A DNA stretch of 64,000 nt from NCBI GenBank assembly GCA_040954595.2, contig CM082576.2:7936001-8000000 (forward strand), written 5' to 3'. Source of the DNA: Balanoglossus misakiensis (Eukaryota > Hemichordata). The translations under genes were made by a program, and so were the position numbers. A model generated the notes under the pieces. The model was not told the DNA's origin. It searched no databases and saw only the letters and a program-made list of their open reading frames with translations. Position 1 is the stretch's first letter. Every line of letters begins with the position of its first letter. Positions 52,762 through 64,000 of the stretch are shown one piece after another.

Positions 52762-55700
52762 ATGAAAGTTGTTGATTTACAGTTATATCTAGAAATGGAA
52801 CTTGAAAACGTAGATAGTGCAACAGAAGTAACGGAGGACTCGCCGAAAAATGTACCTAAACCAGACATAAAACTTCCCGGTAGGAGGGTCAACTTTCCCG
52901 ACGATGATGAGTTGGTGTCTGCCGCAGTCGATCCACAGGACCCGTGGAACGCAGGTGAGTTCTTACGTGTAGACTATTTAGACCGCCAAATAGTATACAC
53001 ATGAAAAAAAGATCACCTACTTTATTTTTCTTTTACCCATTTCAACTCAGCTCGAGACACGTCGACGGAGGACCTTGTAGAAGCATACAAGGATGGTTGT
53101 GTCAAGTGGAACGTGAAACCAATTCCCAGACTGTTACAGCAGCTATATGTAAGTTTGTGTATGTGTGTGTGTTTTTAAATCAAGTCCTTTCATTATTCGT
53201 CTCTTAAATTCCACAATAACACTATTGGTTTGGCGGTATTCTCCAGTTTGAAAATAGTTCTGACTTCCTCAAATGAGTCTCAACCCAAATATGTTGAAGA
53301 CCATCAGCTTGATCAAGGTGATATTATAAATCCCATGGGCCTTTTAATAACACAAAGTGACTAGTATTAACAATTAACGGTTATTTTGAACTTTTATAAT
53401 TAACTTAAAGTGACACGTGGTAGGCGGTTAGTAGGGGTGTAGTTTTGATTAGTTATCATGTTTCTTGATCGGTTATTTTGATTGTTGTTTGTTGATATAC
53501 GTGCAAATCAGGTGATCACTTTCAACAGCTGCTCATACTGGTCACATGATGCTCTGTGCCTGCACTGTGCACTCAAGTATTCTATCAGTTGTGATTTTGA
53601 TTTCCTGTTCAATCACCATATGAAGTTTCCTATTTCAAGGTGTTACTTCAGAACAAATGACTCATTGTTGTTTTAGTGGAGATCTGTTTGAAAGATTTGT
53701 TGTAGTAAGACAGAATGCACCGGTTCAGCGTAAATAAAAAGTGAGTCAGGTGATGGAACATGTAATTCAAATCAGAATTTTACAGTATTTGCACACAATA
53801 TGTGATTTCCTGTTTACATGTAGATAATATTTCTGTAACTAAAACCTTGAAACCTGGCCTTGATGTCTCTCTATTATGAATACTTGTACCTCTCCAATAA
53901 TAAAACAAATTCCACTTAAATTGAGATAATTTTAATCGTATGAGAATTACTTATGATATTTTCCTTATGAAATATGGTGAATTGGCTGTCTTCCATGACA
54001 GATATTTGGTGTATGTCCTTTCAAATATATTGCTTTTGTTTCAAACAGCAAGTACCTAATGTGAAAAAAAAATCACAGTATGCAATCCAGGTTAAAGTTT
54101 AGGAGGCTAAAGGTATTCCATGGTTCAGAAGGGCCTTAAAATGGCACATGATGATGACTACATATGAATGCAGTTTCCGGACATGAAAATCCTGTTATCT
54201 CATTTTTTTTTCCGAATCCAACGTGACACAAACCGTCTGATGTAATGTTGTGTGATATATCGAGAAACACTGAGTGACTTGGCTGAACATGACTCACTGG
54301 GATGAATTGATTCAAACATGAGTGGACGACAGTCATGATCTTGCGATAGCAATGACGACGACGTGCGTTGATGAGATATTTTACCCATCAGCCATGTATG
54401 AACATGTCAGTGTCCATCTCTGTTTTAATTAATCAAAAATGACACAAGGATATAAATTTATTCATTCAATTCAATTCAATTGATGCATTTGAATAGTAAT
54501 ACCAATCACAGTCAAGCCATCCTTTGTACTCAGTAGTGACATATTGAAATTGAAACATAATACCTCTCTTTTTTGTGAATAGTTGGAAATTTTATGTGTA
54601 ATATATATCCCTGTATACGGTGAACAGACAACTAGCAGGCTGGTCCAGGTGTTTCATAACACCCATGATACCAAATAAGATTATCAGGTATATTCACTAA
54701 TTCAGAGAACAGTTTTCCCCAATTTCTGTTCTGGTAGAGTGGTACTGATCTACGCCATCAATTACGTGTAGAAAGCGGGGTTTTTTTGTCTCAGGGCAAC
54801 AACCAGGACTCGGCACCAGTTGTTCGGTTGTCTTGCATCATCCATTCTTGCCAGTGAAATATTATAATGAGAGCGTGAGTTAGAGTATGTAATTCAGAAT
54901 CTGAAGAGGTGGTGAACCTTTTCTGAGATGTACATGTTGACTCTATTCATTGACAAGAAACTGCTGCCTGATGCAAATTTTTGTGGAGAAGCATTGCAGT
55001 TATGCTGAACTTCTTTAACCTTTTCATCGTCAACCTTTGGTCCTCCTCAAACTCCTTGCAGGCTTCTTTTGTGTAATTCGACTCGTGTGATGGGGAATGG
55101 GGTTATGTGGTTAAGAAATCTGAATTTCAGAATTTCAGTGTGTACAATGTACCCCCAGGATGTGGAACAAACTGTCTTGCGCTTTATATACTGAATTTTA
55201 TGTCACTGAGTCCGGGAGGAATTAAGATCTAGCTGTAGATCACTAAGTCGAAGGCATTATCATTATTATGCTGTTCCTTCCCAATTTGAATCAACTGCTT
55301 GCGGCAGTGAGCAAATAGACAGACCTACGCTAGAAGTTGGAACACTGATGGTCTATGATTCAACTGGCATGGGCATGATTTTACAGAAAATTTTGCAGCG
55401 ATAGTGGGAAAATAATCGGGACGGAAGTATTACATTTCCAGGTCATAAGAAGAAATGAGTAAAGGTTGAGTACAGATGCCATGCACACTGGTGAAACAGC
55501 TTTTTACTCTAAGATAGTAATTCGCGAAATATGTACATTTCACTTCATGGGACACACAGTACGAGAAAACAAATTGTAAATTGTGCTGTTTAATAGGATT
55601 AATATGTTGAGAAAAGGGAAATTCAAGAGAAAGCTGTCAGTGCAATAATTATAAATTTCGCATAATTGTTCATGCACTCATAGAAATTGCTATCAATCAG

Positions 55701-58700
55701 ATGATTAGAATATTTCATTAATATTAATATCATGTGCTGTCTAGTTGCCACTTTTCTGTGCAATTGACTGTGCAATTTAACACTGCCTGCTAAAGTGTAA
55801 ACCCAAACTGACAGATTGACTTTAAAAACACACTGTTTATGTCTGATCATCTAAAGTAGCAATTTGAATGAATGCAATAAATAAGGAGAGGGTTGAAGAT
55901 GAGCTCCTTGCTGCTGTATGCAGTTGTTGATTACCAAAAGCACCGGGTCACATAAATCATGCATTTAAATGTAATTGTGGCGAAATGTACCGTCAAATTA
56001 TGAGGCAGGTTTTATTACCAAGATGCTTACACGCAAAGTAAAGTAGCTTGAACTACAGCTCGGCACAGGAGGTACATGTCATTTTGTATGGATACTTGTT
56101 CCATTTACTATAATATTAGCATTGTTTACCTCAATACCACCAGACCTTAACACTGGTTATAATTTTGCGTCAGCAAATCAGCCTGCAACTTGTTGAATTC
56201 TATTTTTAATATGAAAAGGTGGTAAAGAGCATAATACATGTATCTAGGTATGCAACACATTTCAAGCATGTCATATCCCCCAATAATAGTCCATTGTAAT
56301 ATATATACTAGATATCTATCCCCCCAAGTATTTGTGTATTTATTTCCTGCAGTCCAGTTTTCTATTCAGATACCATGACGTTTGGTTGAGGTTTCCAGAT
56401 ATTGACATCATCAGCTTCAATAACGAAGTTCCCTTCATCATATTTATGTATTAAATGTTTATGGAGGGCCCAGTTTCCATTTTATCGCATACACACACTT
56501 TTGCTGCTCAGATTATCTACTTGTTTGACCTTGCAAAGGCTGAGAAGGTCATATCCATCTCGGTACCATGTTTTGGAACACATGTACATGTACATGTACC
56601 AGTGTTGTTGGACTGCGTTGTATGTTGCAGTTCATTTCTATTTTAAGGTACACTCAGGGTTAAGCCAGTTTCGTTCATACTAAAAATAAATCATAGTAAA
56701 TATAGTTATCAGCAATTGTGGCTGAACAATAGAAAGAATTATTTTGCATACATCTACTGTGGATGATATCTGCGTGTACATGTATGATAATGTACTAGTA
56801 GTAATCATGTCATGTTCCATTTGGATATGACTGCTGTAGTTATGACCATTTTGCAAACTCAATTATGCTGAAATTCTGGCAATCATTATCAAATCAGGGT
56901 GTCAACAGTAACACAATTTGGAAATTTTGCAACCAGGTGAATTGATTTTGTGCGAGAGACATTTCTGAGAACCGGTACTGTTGGCTCCCTGGGAAACCCA
57001 CATAATTCAGATTTCTAGCGTAAATAGTACAAGTGGCTTTGAGCTTTTTAATCAAATTGTGAAGGGAGATTGACAGAGGGAAATTCCCAGGTTTCCACTG
57101 GCTTATCCAATATTCTAACCATTAATAAAAAAGGCATGCCGTGTTAGTACTGCTTGCTTTCTGAAAAGTGATTTGATTTGTGTGTTCAGAGTTGACCTTT
57201 GTTGGTTCAGGGTTGACCTCTGGTTATTGTTGAGGTTTCTGTCGACATTAATATACTGTGTTATTGCTTGATGACATTGATGGGTGTTTATTTGTCCCAA
57301 GATGACTGGCAGCTGTCAATCAAATTGACGTCATATATTTCACCAGTGGACATGAATTACTTTTTGCCATCACTTTGTGTAGGAATGATCCTGGCCATGA
57401 ATGGAAAATCTGTGTTCCGTGCAAAATCATTTGCAGATTAATTCCCCATCACAGAATTTCAATAGAACAGGAAATTTGTAAATAGTATTCTATGTGTTTT
57501 GAGTGGGCACTTGTGGCTGGGCCACATGATGCATTTTGACACTTAAATGTGGTGTGGTCCTCTGTGTGAAAGGATCATTAAGGATGCCTGTATTTTTGCA
57601 AGTGAAAGTGTGATTGGTAGTGTCGATTGGATTTGGGAATGTTGCTTTGAAGTGTAAGCTTTCTGTGTGGTCTCAAGTGAGATTTGCAATATTTACAATC
57701 ATGTCTGAAATTTACATTTTCAAGAGGCACAAAGAAATACTGAATAACATGCACATACTGGATCATATGCATCTCACACATACAGGTAAATGTAGCTTGT
57801 TGTGTAAACCAGAATGCACCATCCCTCAAACTCCGTTGTCATGACAACCCATATGTTTCACGTGCCCTCCAGAAAACTACCAGGATCTGATGCATGTTGA
57901 AAGTTTGCATTTCTAATTGCTTTGCTGAAAAATTGCTGGAGGCTTTCAGTTTGCAGTCGTCCTTCGTACCCTGCCTTCATTCAAGATGTGAACTAAACAT
58001 ATCAAAATGAGGATTTTTAAGAAATGTTTTTGCATGTAGGCTGTGTTTGGAGCACTCAACAGTGAGCTACTTCACATACACATATGTACAATCATGTTGC
58101 GGTACATCATGTACCACACATGTATCATCTCTGCGACTGGCTGACAGTTGGTAGCATAGATTCTGACTGCACACTAATTGGTTTCATTCATCAAATGTTC
58201 TGTCACAGACACGGCTAATTCATTCAGGCACATGCAGGTGTCACTTAGCGACCAATCTAATTCCGAGTCAGCTCTTTCCCGACAGTTGCTATGGTTACCC
58301 CCACTGACTCTCGAACAGACGTAGACTCGCTGTATCAGTGGGATGATGATTACAGACTACGTGTTGTATGCACCATTTGATATTCACTTTGGGAAGAATT
58401 TAAAGAGATGCCACAGAAAGTTTGTACTGATCTCCCTTCAGAACCAGTGTAACACAGCCGCGATTGTACCCGGCATAAATGCCAACATTTCATCTGTCAT
58501 CTCCACCTGTGTCATGCATTCTGCCTGAATCTCTAAAGTGCATGAATGTGGCACATCTGTGAGACAGGAAATGCATTTCTCTTGTTTTCATTTCAGTGAA
58601 GTGTCAGAGAATGCACCTAGTGGCCTGACCTGACGAGTCAGTCAGCCGAGCATTGGTATTTCAATTCAGGCTGATCGATACTTTTTGAAATGAAATGGTT

Positions 58701-61700
58701 TTCAAGGGCAATTCTCTTCGTCTGCTCTGTACATGTATGAGATGCTGACACACAGACATATGGTGATACATGTACCTGTACAAATCGTGTCCCATTTTCT
58801 GTGACAGTCGCATCCATGAAGAGAAGATATTCACCCCCAGTTCCCTCTTTAGGTCCAACCTTACCATAGAAAGCAATGTTAATTATGCTTTCTGAACCAT
58901 GCCAAACCTATTGCAATACCGTAGTTGTGAAACAAATTTCGTGATGATCACTGACACTTCTCATAATGTTTTCATGGTTTTAAACTGTGAGAAATTTACA
59001 CTGTCAGGAAGTATTGAATGTTCTGCCATCTTTCAGTGGGAGTGGAAGATAGACGAGACAGTCTTTCATGGAAAGGTTAAGTGACAAAACGTTTATAAAC
59101 TGAAGTTCTTGACTCAACTCTTTTCTTCTCTTTATTTTCAGGCAATTCATGATTTTAAAACTCGAGCTGACCTCCTTAACCTTAAAGGTGGGTATTTACA
59201 TTCAATCAGACATAGCATTTTGTCATGTGGATTTCCATGACTTGTCAGTTTCAGATTTGTCATTTAGTCTTCTTCCTGGCCATAACAACAGTGTGTACAA
59301 AAGAAGTACCGTAATTATTCAAGTGCAGGTGAAGTTAGTTCCCTACACTCCCGTAACTTCATCATCAGTCAAAGGTCTTCTTTTTACACAGTGGCTACAC
59401 CCCATTGATTTCGATTTCCACCTGTCCTCCTGTAGTCACATTGTAATTATGCAACTTTGTTGGGTAATGCGAAATCCAATCTCTCATGCGTATATCTCTG
59501 TAGGTGAACGACTGGATTTCAGACAGTGTGAAGCTTTAGAAGATGTCTTCAAGAGGGTGCAGTTTAAAGTTATTGACCTTGAAAATACCAATCTGGAAGA
59601 TGAGGCAAGTCTTAACTTTGAGTTTGAAATCACTGTAAATAGAAAAGGAAGCAAAAATAAACAAAATAGCTACATTATAAAAACTCGTCTTAAAAACAAA
59701 AATTAGATTAATAAGACAAAAAAAATTAGTTTTCAGTTTTCTCTGCCAGTTTGTGGCAGTGTAGGACAGATGAAGGCACCAGCAAATGTCAGCTGTGAAA
59801 ATTGAAAAATCCACACTGTGTGGGTGACCGGTATTTCATCAAATCAAAACTATTAGGGCGAGAGCACACCGGTGAAATTAATATTATAAATATTCTGTAC
59901 CAGTTTTGAGATCAAGAAGGCCAAGCAGTAGAGGCAGATTAGTATTCCGTTTCAATGCGAGGTCATTTGCGGTTCTAATCAACCAACCCGCTTGTTTAAG
60001 CTTACTTGTGTTACAGAGGTTGTTGGAACAGAATTAAGTAGGGATTTCGGTTTCAGAGTTAATCTTCCAACCATGCTGTGTTGGCCTTAAAATCTCAAAG
60101 TAGAAGAAGCCATCGACCTTTTGAGCTTAAAGCTGAACACTGCAAAAGTTCACGGAAAATGTCACGTTCTGAAGAAGCTTTAAGGATGTATGATTGGTAG
60201 AGTTGAAAACATTGCCATTTCTTTTAATTGCTGATTTTTCAAATCTATTTTGTAGTTCATATCAAAATAAATTAACGCTTTCATTACAGAGTACCACCGC
60301 CCTGGTTGATATGTTTGAATTCTATGAATCTGCGGAGAAGCTTATCCTCGCATCAAATAGGAGTATTGGACCGAGGGGTTGGCAGGCGACTGCCAGATAC
60401 TTGAAAAAGGTAAGTCTTCTGTGTGACTTATCTTCTACAAAGAACTCTTCAGCAGGCTACTGACAAAATACATCCCATAGAAGTCTGTGATTAACACAAA
60501 ACATTTTTTCACCCATTTGTTTCCTGCGCAGACTGACTCACTGGAGTGCCTTGATGCCAGAAACTGCACAGTCACAGACTTATCAATGCCAGTGCTGGCC
60601 AGATCGCTGCGGGTGGGATCCACCGTTACAGCATTGCACTTGGAGAACTGCAACCTTGCCGGCAGATCACTGTTCGTGTTAGGTAAGCAGACCCTGTAGA
60701 AAAATTCATCAATGTACATGTAGGAAGATGTGTTCTCAATTCTTTAAGAGAAGCAGTGTAGACCTGGTAATGAAAATAGGGTTAACCCTTTCACTTTACT
60801 CTTACTTGAAATTGTCCCTTAGAATTTGACATCCTGACTGATGAATTATCTGTCTCGCCCCCAACAGCATCTTCACTAAAGTTCAACCAGACGCTCAAAG
60901 ACCTGTTCCTGGCTGACAACAGACTCATGCCATCAGACGCCATACAAATAGCTACAATGCTGAAGTTCAACTGGTCTCTGAAATTGATCGATCTCAGGAA
61001 CAACCACATCCAGGTCAGAGAGAGAGAACCAGATCATTGTCACCCAAAAGTCATAGAGAATCTAGAATTTAAAAAGATCTTTTATCATCAAATTACTCTT
61101 TGAAAATCCTGCAAGATCATGAAGTATTGAGTAACTTTGGACATGCCGCATATGGACCCTGTGTGCAACATATGTTCCAAATATATCCAAATTGTGTCCA
61201 TAGCTTGATTTCATCTTGTCTTAACTGCAGAATGTGGGTCTTGCTCATATATGCGATGGGTTGGTCGAACAGAAGGATGACGGACTGTCCACGCTTGTAC
61301 TGTGGAATAATGGAATTACGCACGTTGCCATGAATGAACTCGGAAGGGCGCTGGTAAGTCTACACATTTTTTTTGTGAATGTTTGGGCAGTAAGTGGGAG
61401 AAAATATACAATGTGGAAGTTTCCTCTGCAGTGAGGATAAACAAGTTTCTGTGTGGTAGCATAGTCACCAGTGCAGAGGCATTTTCTATCTATAACAAGA
61501 TATTTTCCTCTTGTGTACATATACTGAACTGAACAGTGTTGCTGTGTTCTTTTTTTTTACAAACAGGGCGACTGCCATTTCTTGGACACCTTGAATTTGG
61601 GTCACAACACGCTCACCAACGAAGGTGTCCTTGTCTTGAAGGACGGGCTGCTGAAGAATAACTCCATCTTGAGACTGGGACTTGTGAATACCAAGATCAC

Positions 61701-63564
61701 CTGTGAAGGTATGGTTGGGATGATTACCAACGGTACATCTTAACTAAACCCCAAAGCATCATTCCCCTAAAGTTTCCGAGAAATGGCTCTGTATCGACAA
61801 CACCCTTTGTTGACAGCCAGTGGTTTGTGTCTTGTAGGTGCCATAGCACTTGCTGAATACTTGGCGGACAGCAGTCGTGTTCTTCGCATTGACATCAGGG
61901 AGAATGAGATCAGAACTGGAGGTCTAATGGCGCTGACTCTGTCTCTCAAAGTCAACAGAAGTCTTCTTCGGTTGGACGTTGACGTCAAGAAAGAGCCAGT
62001 AAGGGTATATTTCCAGTACATCATTTCTCATAATCCACAGTGCACATGTTTTTTTCTTCAGCTGTGCTATCTATTACTGCACAGAACTCAGACTAGCAAG
62101 GCTAATGTCTCAGACTAGCAAAACTAATGTCCCTGATGCTAGTATAATATGTCACCATCATTGTACGGTAATTTTTTTTTTATCTCCCAAAGGAATTGGA
62201 AGAGCTGCAGAAAACCCTGCAAGATGAAATGAGCAACTACTGCAAGCGGAACCGAGAAATTGCCAAGGATGAAAACTTCAAGAGACAGGTGATCGAGGCG
62301 CAGAAAGCCGTGGAGAGAAAGACGTTGCACCGGTCTCACGAAGACATCCACGACGGGAAAGGCGGCGCGGCCCAGGCGTCCGGAGACAGCCCCGCAGTCG
62401 CGTCCTCGGGAAGCGGGGGTGCAGACGAAAGTGTGGCGGGAGACGGGACCAAAGAAAGTGTTGGCAGCCAGGGAGACGGCAGTCCGGCTGCTTCAGCGCA
62501 GCACGCAGCCGGGAGAGAGACTCCACAGGAGCCAGTCGGCAGCGGAGAGGCAGGTGCCTTAGCAATAAACAGTACTGATGCTCCCACGCCAGGTTCGAAA
62601 CTCGAGTCTTCCAGTTTAGTTAGTGCAAATGTTGGGGCAGCTGGACTGCCGCATGAACCCGGTGTGGCAGAAACGGGACCGTCCCACGCGGATTCCGGAG
62701 GGATAAGTCAGAGCCCCGCCGCAAGTCAGGAATCAGGAATGTCGCCGGGAACAGGTTCAGTCAGTGATGATGCACGTCAAGGAGATGTATCGTCCACAGA
62801 CGATCACCCAGCAGTGGTCAATCAGACCAAAGCCAACACCTCGTCGTCGCCAAATGAAACCAAATCGGACCAAACAGCACCAGGTGTGCCGCGTTCTGAG
62901 CACATAGACTCGGCGATCGGCCACCGACAAGCGCCAGCGGACAGGCTTGCCGGCGGAGATGGCGACAACTCCAATGGCAGCAGAGCAGTCCCACACACCG
63001 GCATCTCCAGCGATGCCCCGGTGCCCAACGGATTGTTGCAGGAATTCAAAGGCAACGAGTCGGGCGGATCACTGATCCTGGAAACTGGGAAAGCACAGAA
63101 GGCAGTCTCTGACGAAGACCTTCCAGGTGATTAGTTGTCTGTGATGTTTTCCTTTCCGTTGTCTTTCCTTCTGTTGCCTGGTTTTGCACCTCTGCATGTA
63201 AATTTAAATTTGCACTTTGGAGTTCAGTTGCATCATGGGGGGGGGGGGTGACAAAGGTATAATAAGCATAGATTTCATTTTGCAGTGTGTAACTGTGCAC
63301 CCAACCTATCCATATTATTGGCTACTTTTTTTCTCTCTCCGTGTACTGAATATTAAGCGTTTCTCCTTGATCACATCAAACAGTGCATGATTGCCTGTTG
63401 ATATAAACTGTTTTGAGTATTCAGTGTTGTCTTTGTACATTGTGGCAATTTTGTGGTTTTTGTGTTCCGTCCAGGTTTGGATGAATTTGAACAAGAACTC
63501 AACGATATGGTGGCCTCTGTGACTGCTGCCAGTTTAGACGAAGTCACTCAGTTAGCAAACACAA
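52762..63564 (+). CDS. PPP1R37: PPP1R37, LRR protein phosphatase-1 regulatory subunit (3' end open)
   Basis: Exons 52762-52954, 53051-53148, 59142-59187, 59504-59604, 60290-60409, 60532-60682, 60868-61013, 61231-61353, 61567-61708, 61838-61998, 62193-63126 and 63475-63564 join in phase; at least 768 codons, with a final exon not fixed. Translation may start at ATG 52762 or 52795. A PP1-docking RVxF motif (RRVNF, near residue 43) is followed by VSAAVDPQDPW, typical of the family. Leucine-rich repeats follow, including CLDARNCTV, LIDLRNNHIQ, LVLWNNGITH, LNLGHNTLTNEG and RIDIRENEIRTGGLMAL. A long disordered Ser/Gly/Asp tail is encoded by exon 11, as in vertebrates. PPP1R37 binds and inhibits PP1 catalytic subunits. 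Intron 4 uses a GC donor (GAG|GCAAGT). Intron 2 spans 6 kb. Confidence 0.92.
53149..59141 (+). other. 6-kb intron 2 of PPP1R37
   Basis: No nested gene with splice or family support was found on either strand. It is AT-rich and has several TACATGTA motifs (56237, 56585, 56591, 56778, 58730, 58768). No open frame here exceeds about 95 codons. Confidence 0.6.
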
Positions 63565-64000
63565 GTAATGCTGGTTTTTCTGCAAAATTATCATTTCATC
63601 CCATTCATTGATTGGAATAAAAACATGCAGTTTCTTTTTTATGGTTTTAGATTAACATCATCACCAAGCTTGAAATCACCAATTTTGTAAACCAAAAGTA
63701 AATGGGGCTTAAGGTTTTTCATTGGAATTCTTCATTTTCAGAGAAATGCATATTAACAGCTGTATTTTTTCACAATTTTAGTTCCTCGAATGACAAGAAA
63801 TTGTACTTACAAAGTGATGCATAACTCCTAAATCTGGACACTTGCACACATAAATTACGCCAATCTGTAAATATGCAGCAATAAAATAACCCCAAAAAGC
63901 AGCTAATGTGCCATGCATTAAAGTTGTTAATTTCTCATTCATGTAAATCATATCATCTCAACACTTTGTGCTGTGATAATCATAACTCATCAAAAGTTAA
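63565..64000 (+). other. Downstream part of PPP1R37, last exon unresolved
   Basis: Two acceptors could join the phase-1 end at 63564: TTTTCAG at about 63735-63741 and TTTTAG at about 63776-63781. Each gives a short reading frame to a stop. Neither could be preferred, and the true last exon may lie beyond the window. Confidence 0.4.

Overview
This is animal nuclear DNA. The protein genes are split into many short exons with GT..AG borders, there are AATAAA poly(A) signals, and the non-coding DNA carries microsatellites. The gene set (TRPC-type channel, HPGD-like and MCFD2-like tandem pairs, RIOX1/NO66, FANCL, a VRK1/2 kinase, PPP1R37) and the short introns fit a non-vertebrate animal. A deuterostome such as an amphioxus or hemichordate seems most likely, but the sequence alone does not settle the species. 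No bacterial, viral or CRISPR feature was seen. Gene models were built by hand from splice sites, reading phase and recalled protein families.

Layout, left half (all + strand). 1-3.0 kb: 3' part of a TRPC-like cation channel. 4.3-6.55 kb: a disordered basic protein of unknown function whose introns are all phase 1. 7.2-8.03 kb: a GAT microsatellite fused to an 81-bp minisatellite, open as an Asp-rich frame but lacking an ATG. 10.04-11.9 kb: a small gene for a secreted protein built on a 9-residue RPERPEGGE-type repeat. 13.1-17.4 kb: no clear protein gene, but a promoter-like palindrome cluster, several related exon-like units with good splice sites, a 130-bp tandem array and a 184-bp tandem duplication; possibly a non-coding RNA locus. 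18.65-24.35 kb: two tandem HPGD-like short-chain dehydrogenases. 25.98-33.85 kb: two tandem MCFD2-like EF-hand secretory proteins.

Right half. 40.08-34.4 kb (-): RIOX1/NO66, a JmjC oxygenase in 15 exons. 42.25-40.59 kb (-): a 301-residue gene of unknown family. It sits between two almost identical 253-bp direct repeats that carry the promoter and first exon of FANCL. 42.48-45.58 kb (+): FANCL, ten exons. 51.77-46.89 kb (-): VRK1/2-type kinase, tail-to-tail with FANCL. 52.76 kb to the right edge (+): PPP1R37, head-to-head with the kinase, with a 6-kb intron and one GC-AG intron; its 3' end is not resolved here.

The genes do not form one pathway. FANCL (DNA crosslink repair), VRK (chromatin kinase), RIOX1 (ribosome/histone oxygenase) and PPP1R37 (PP1 inhibitor) are housekeeping genes in compact divergent or convergent pairs. 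The most interesting signals are the duplicated FANCL promoter/exon 1 flanking an unknown gene, the VRK-FANCL neighbourhood that matches human VRK2-FANCL, the exon-like repeats at 14-16.5 kb, and microsatellites placed exactly at splice sites or at a stop codon.
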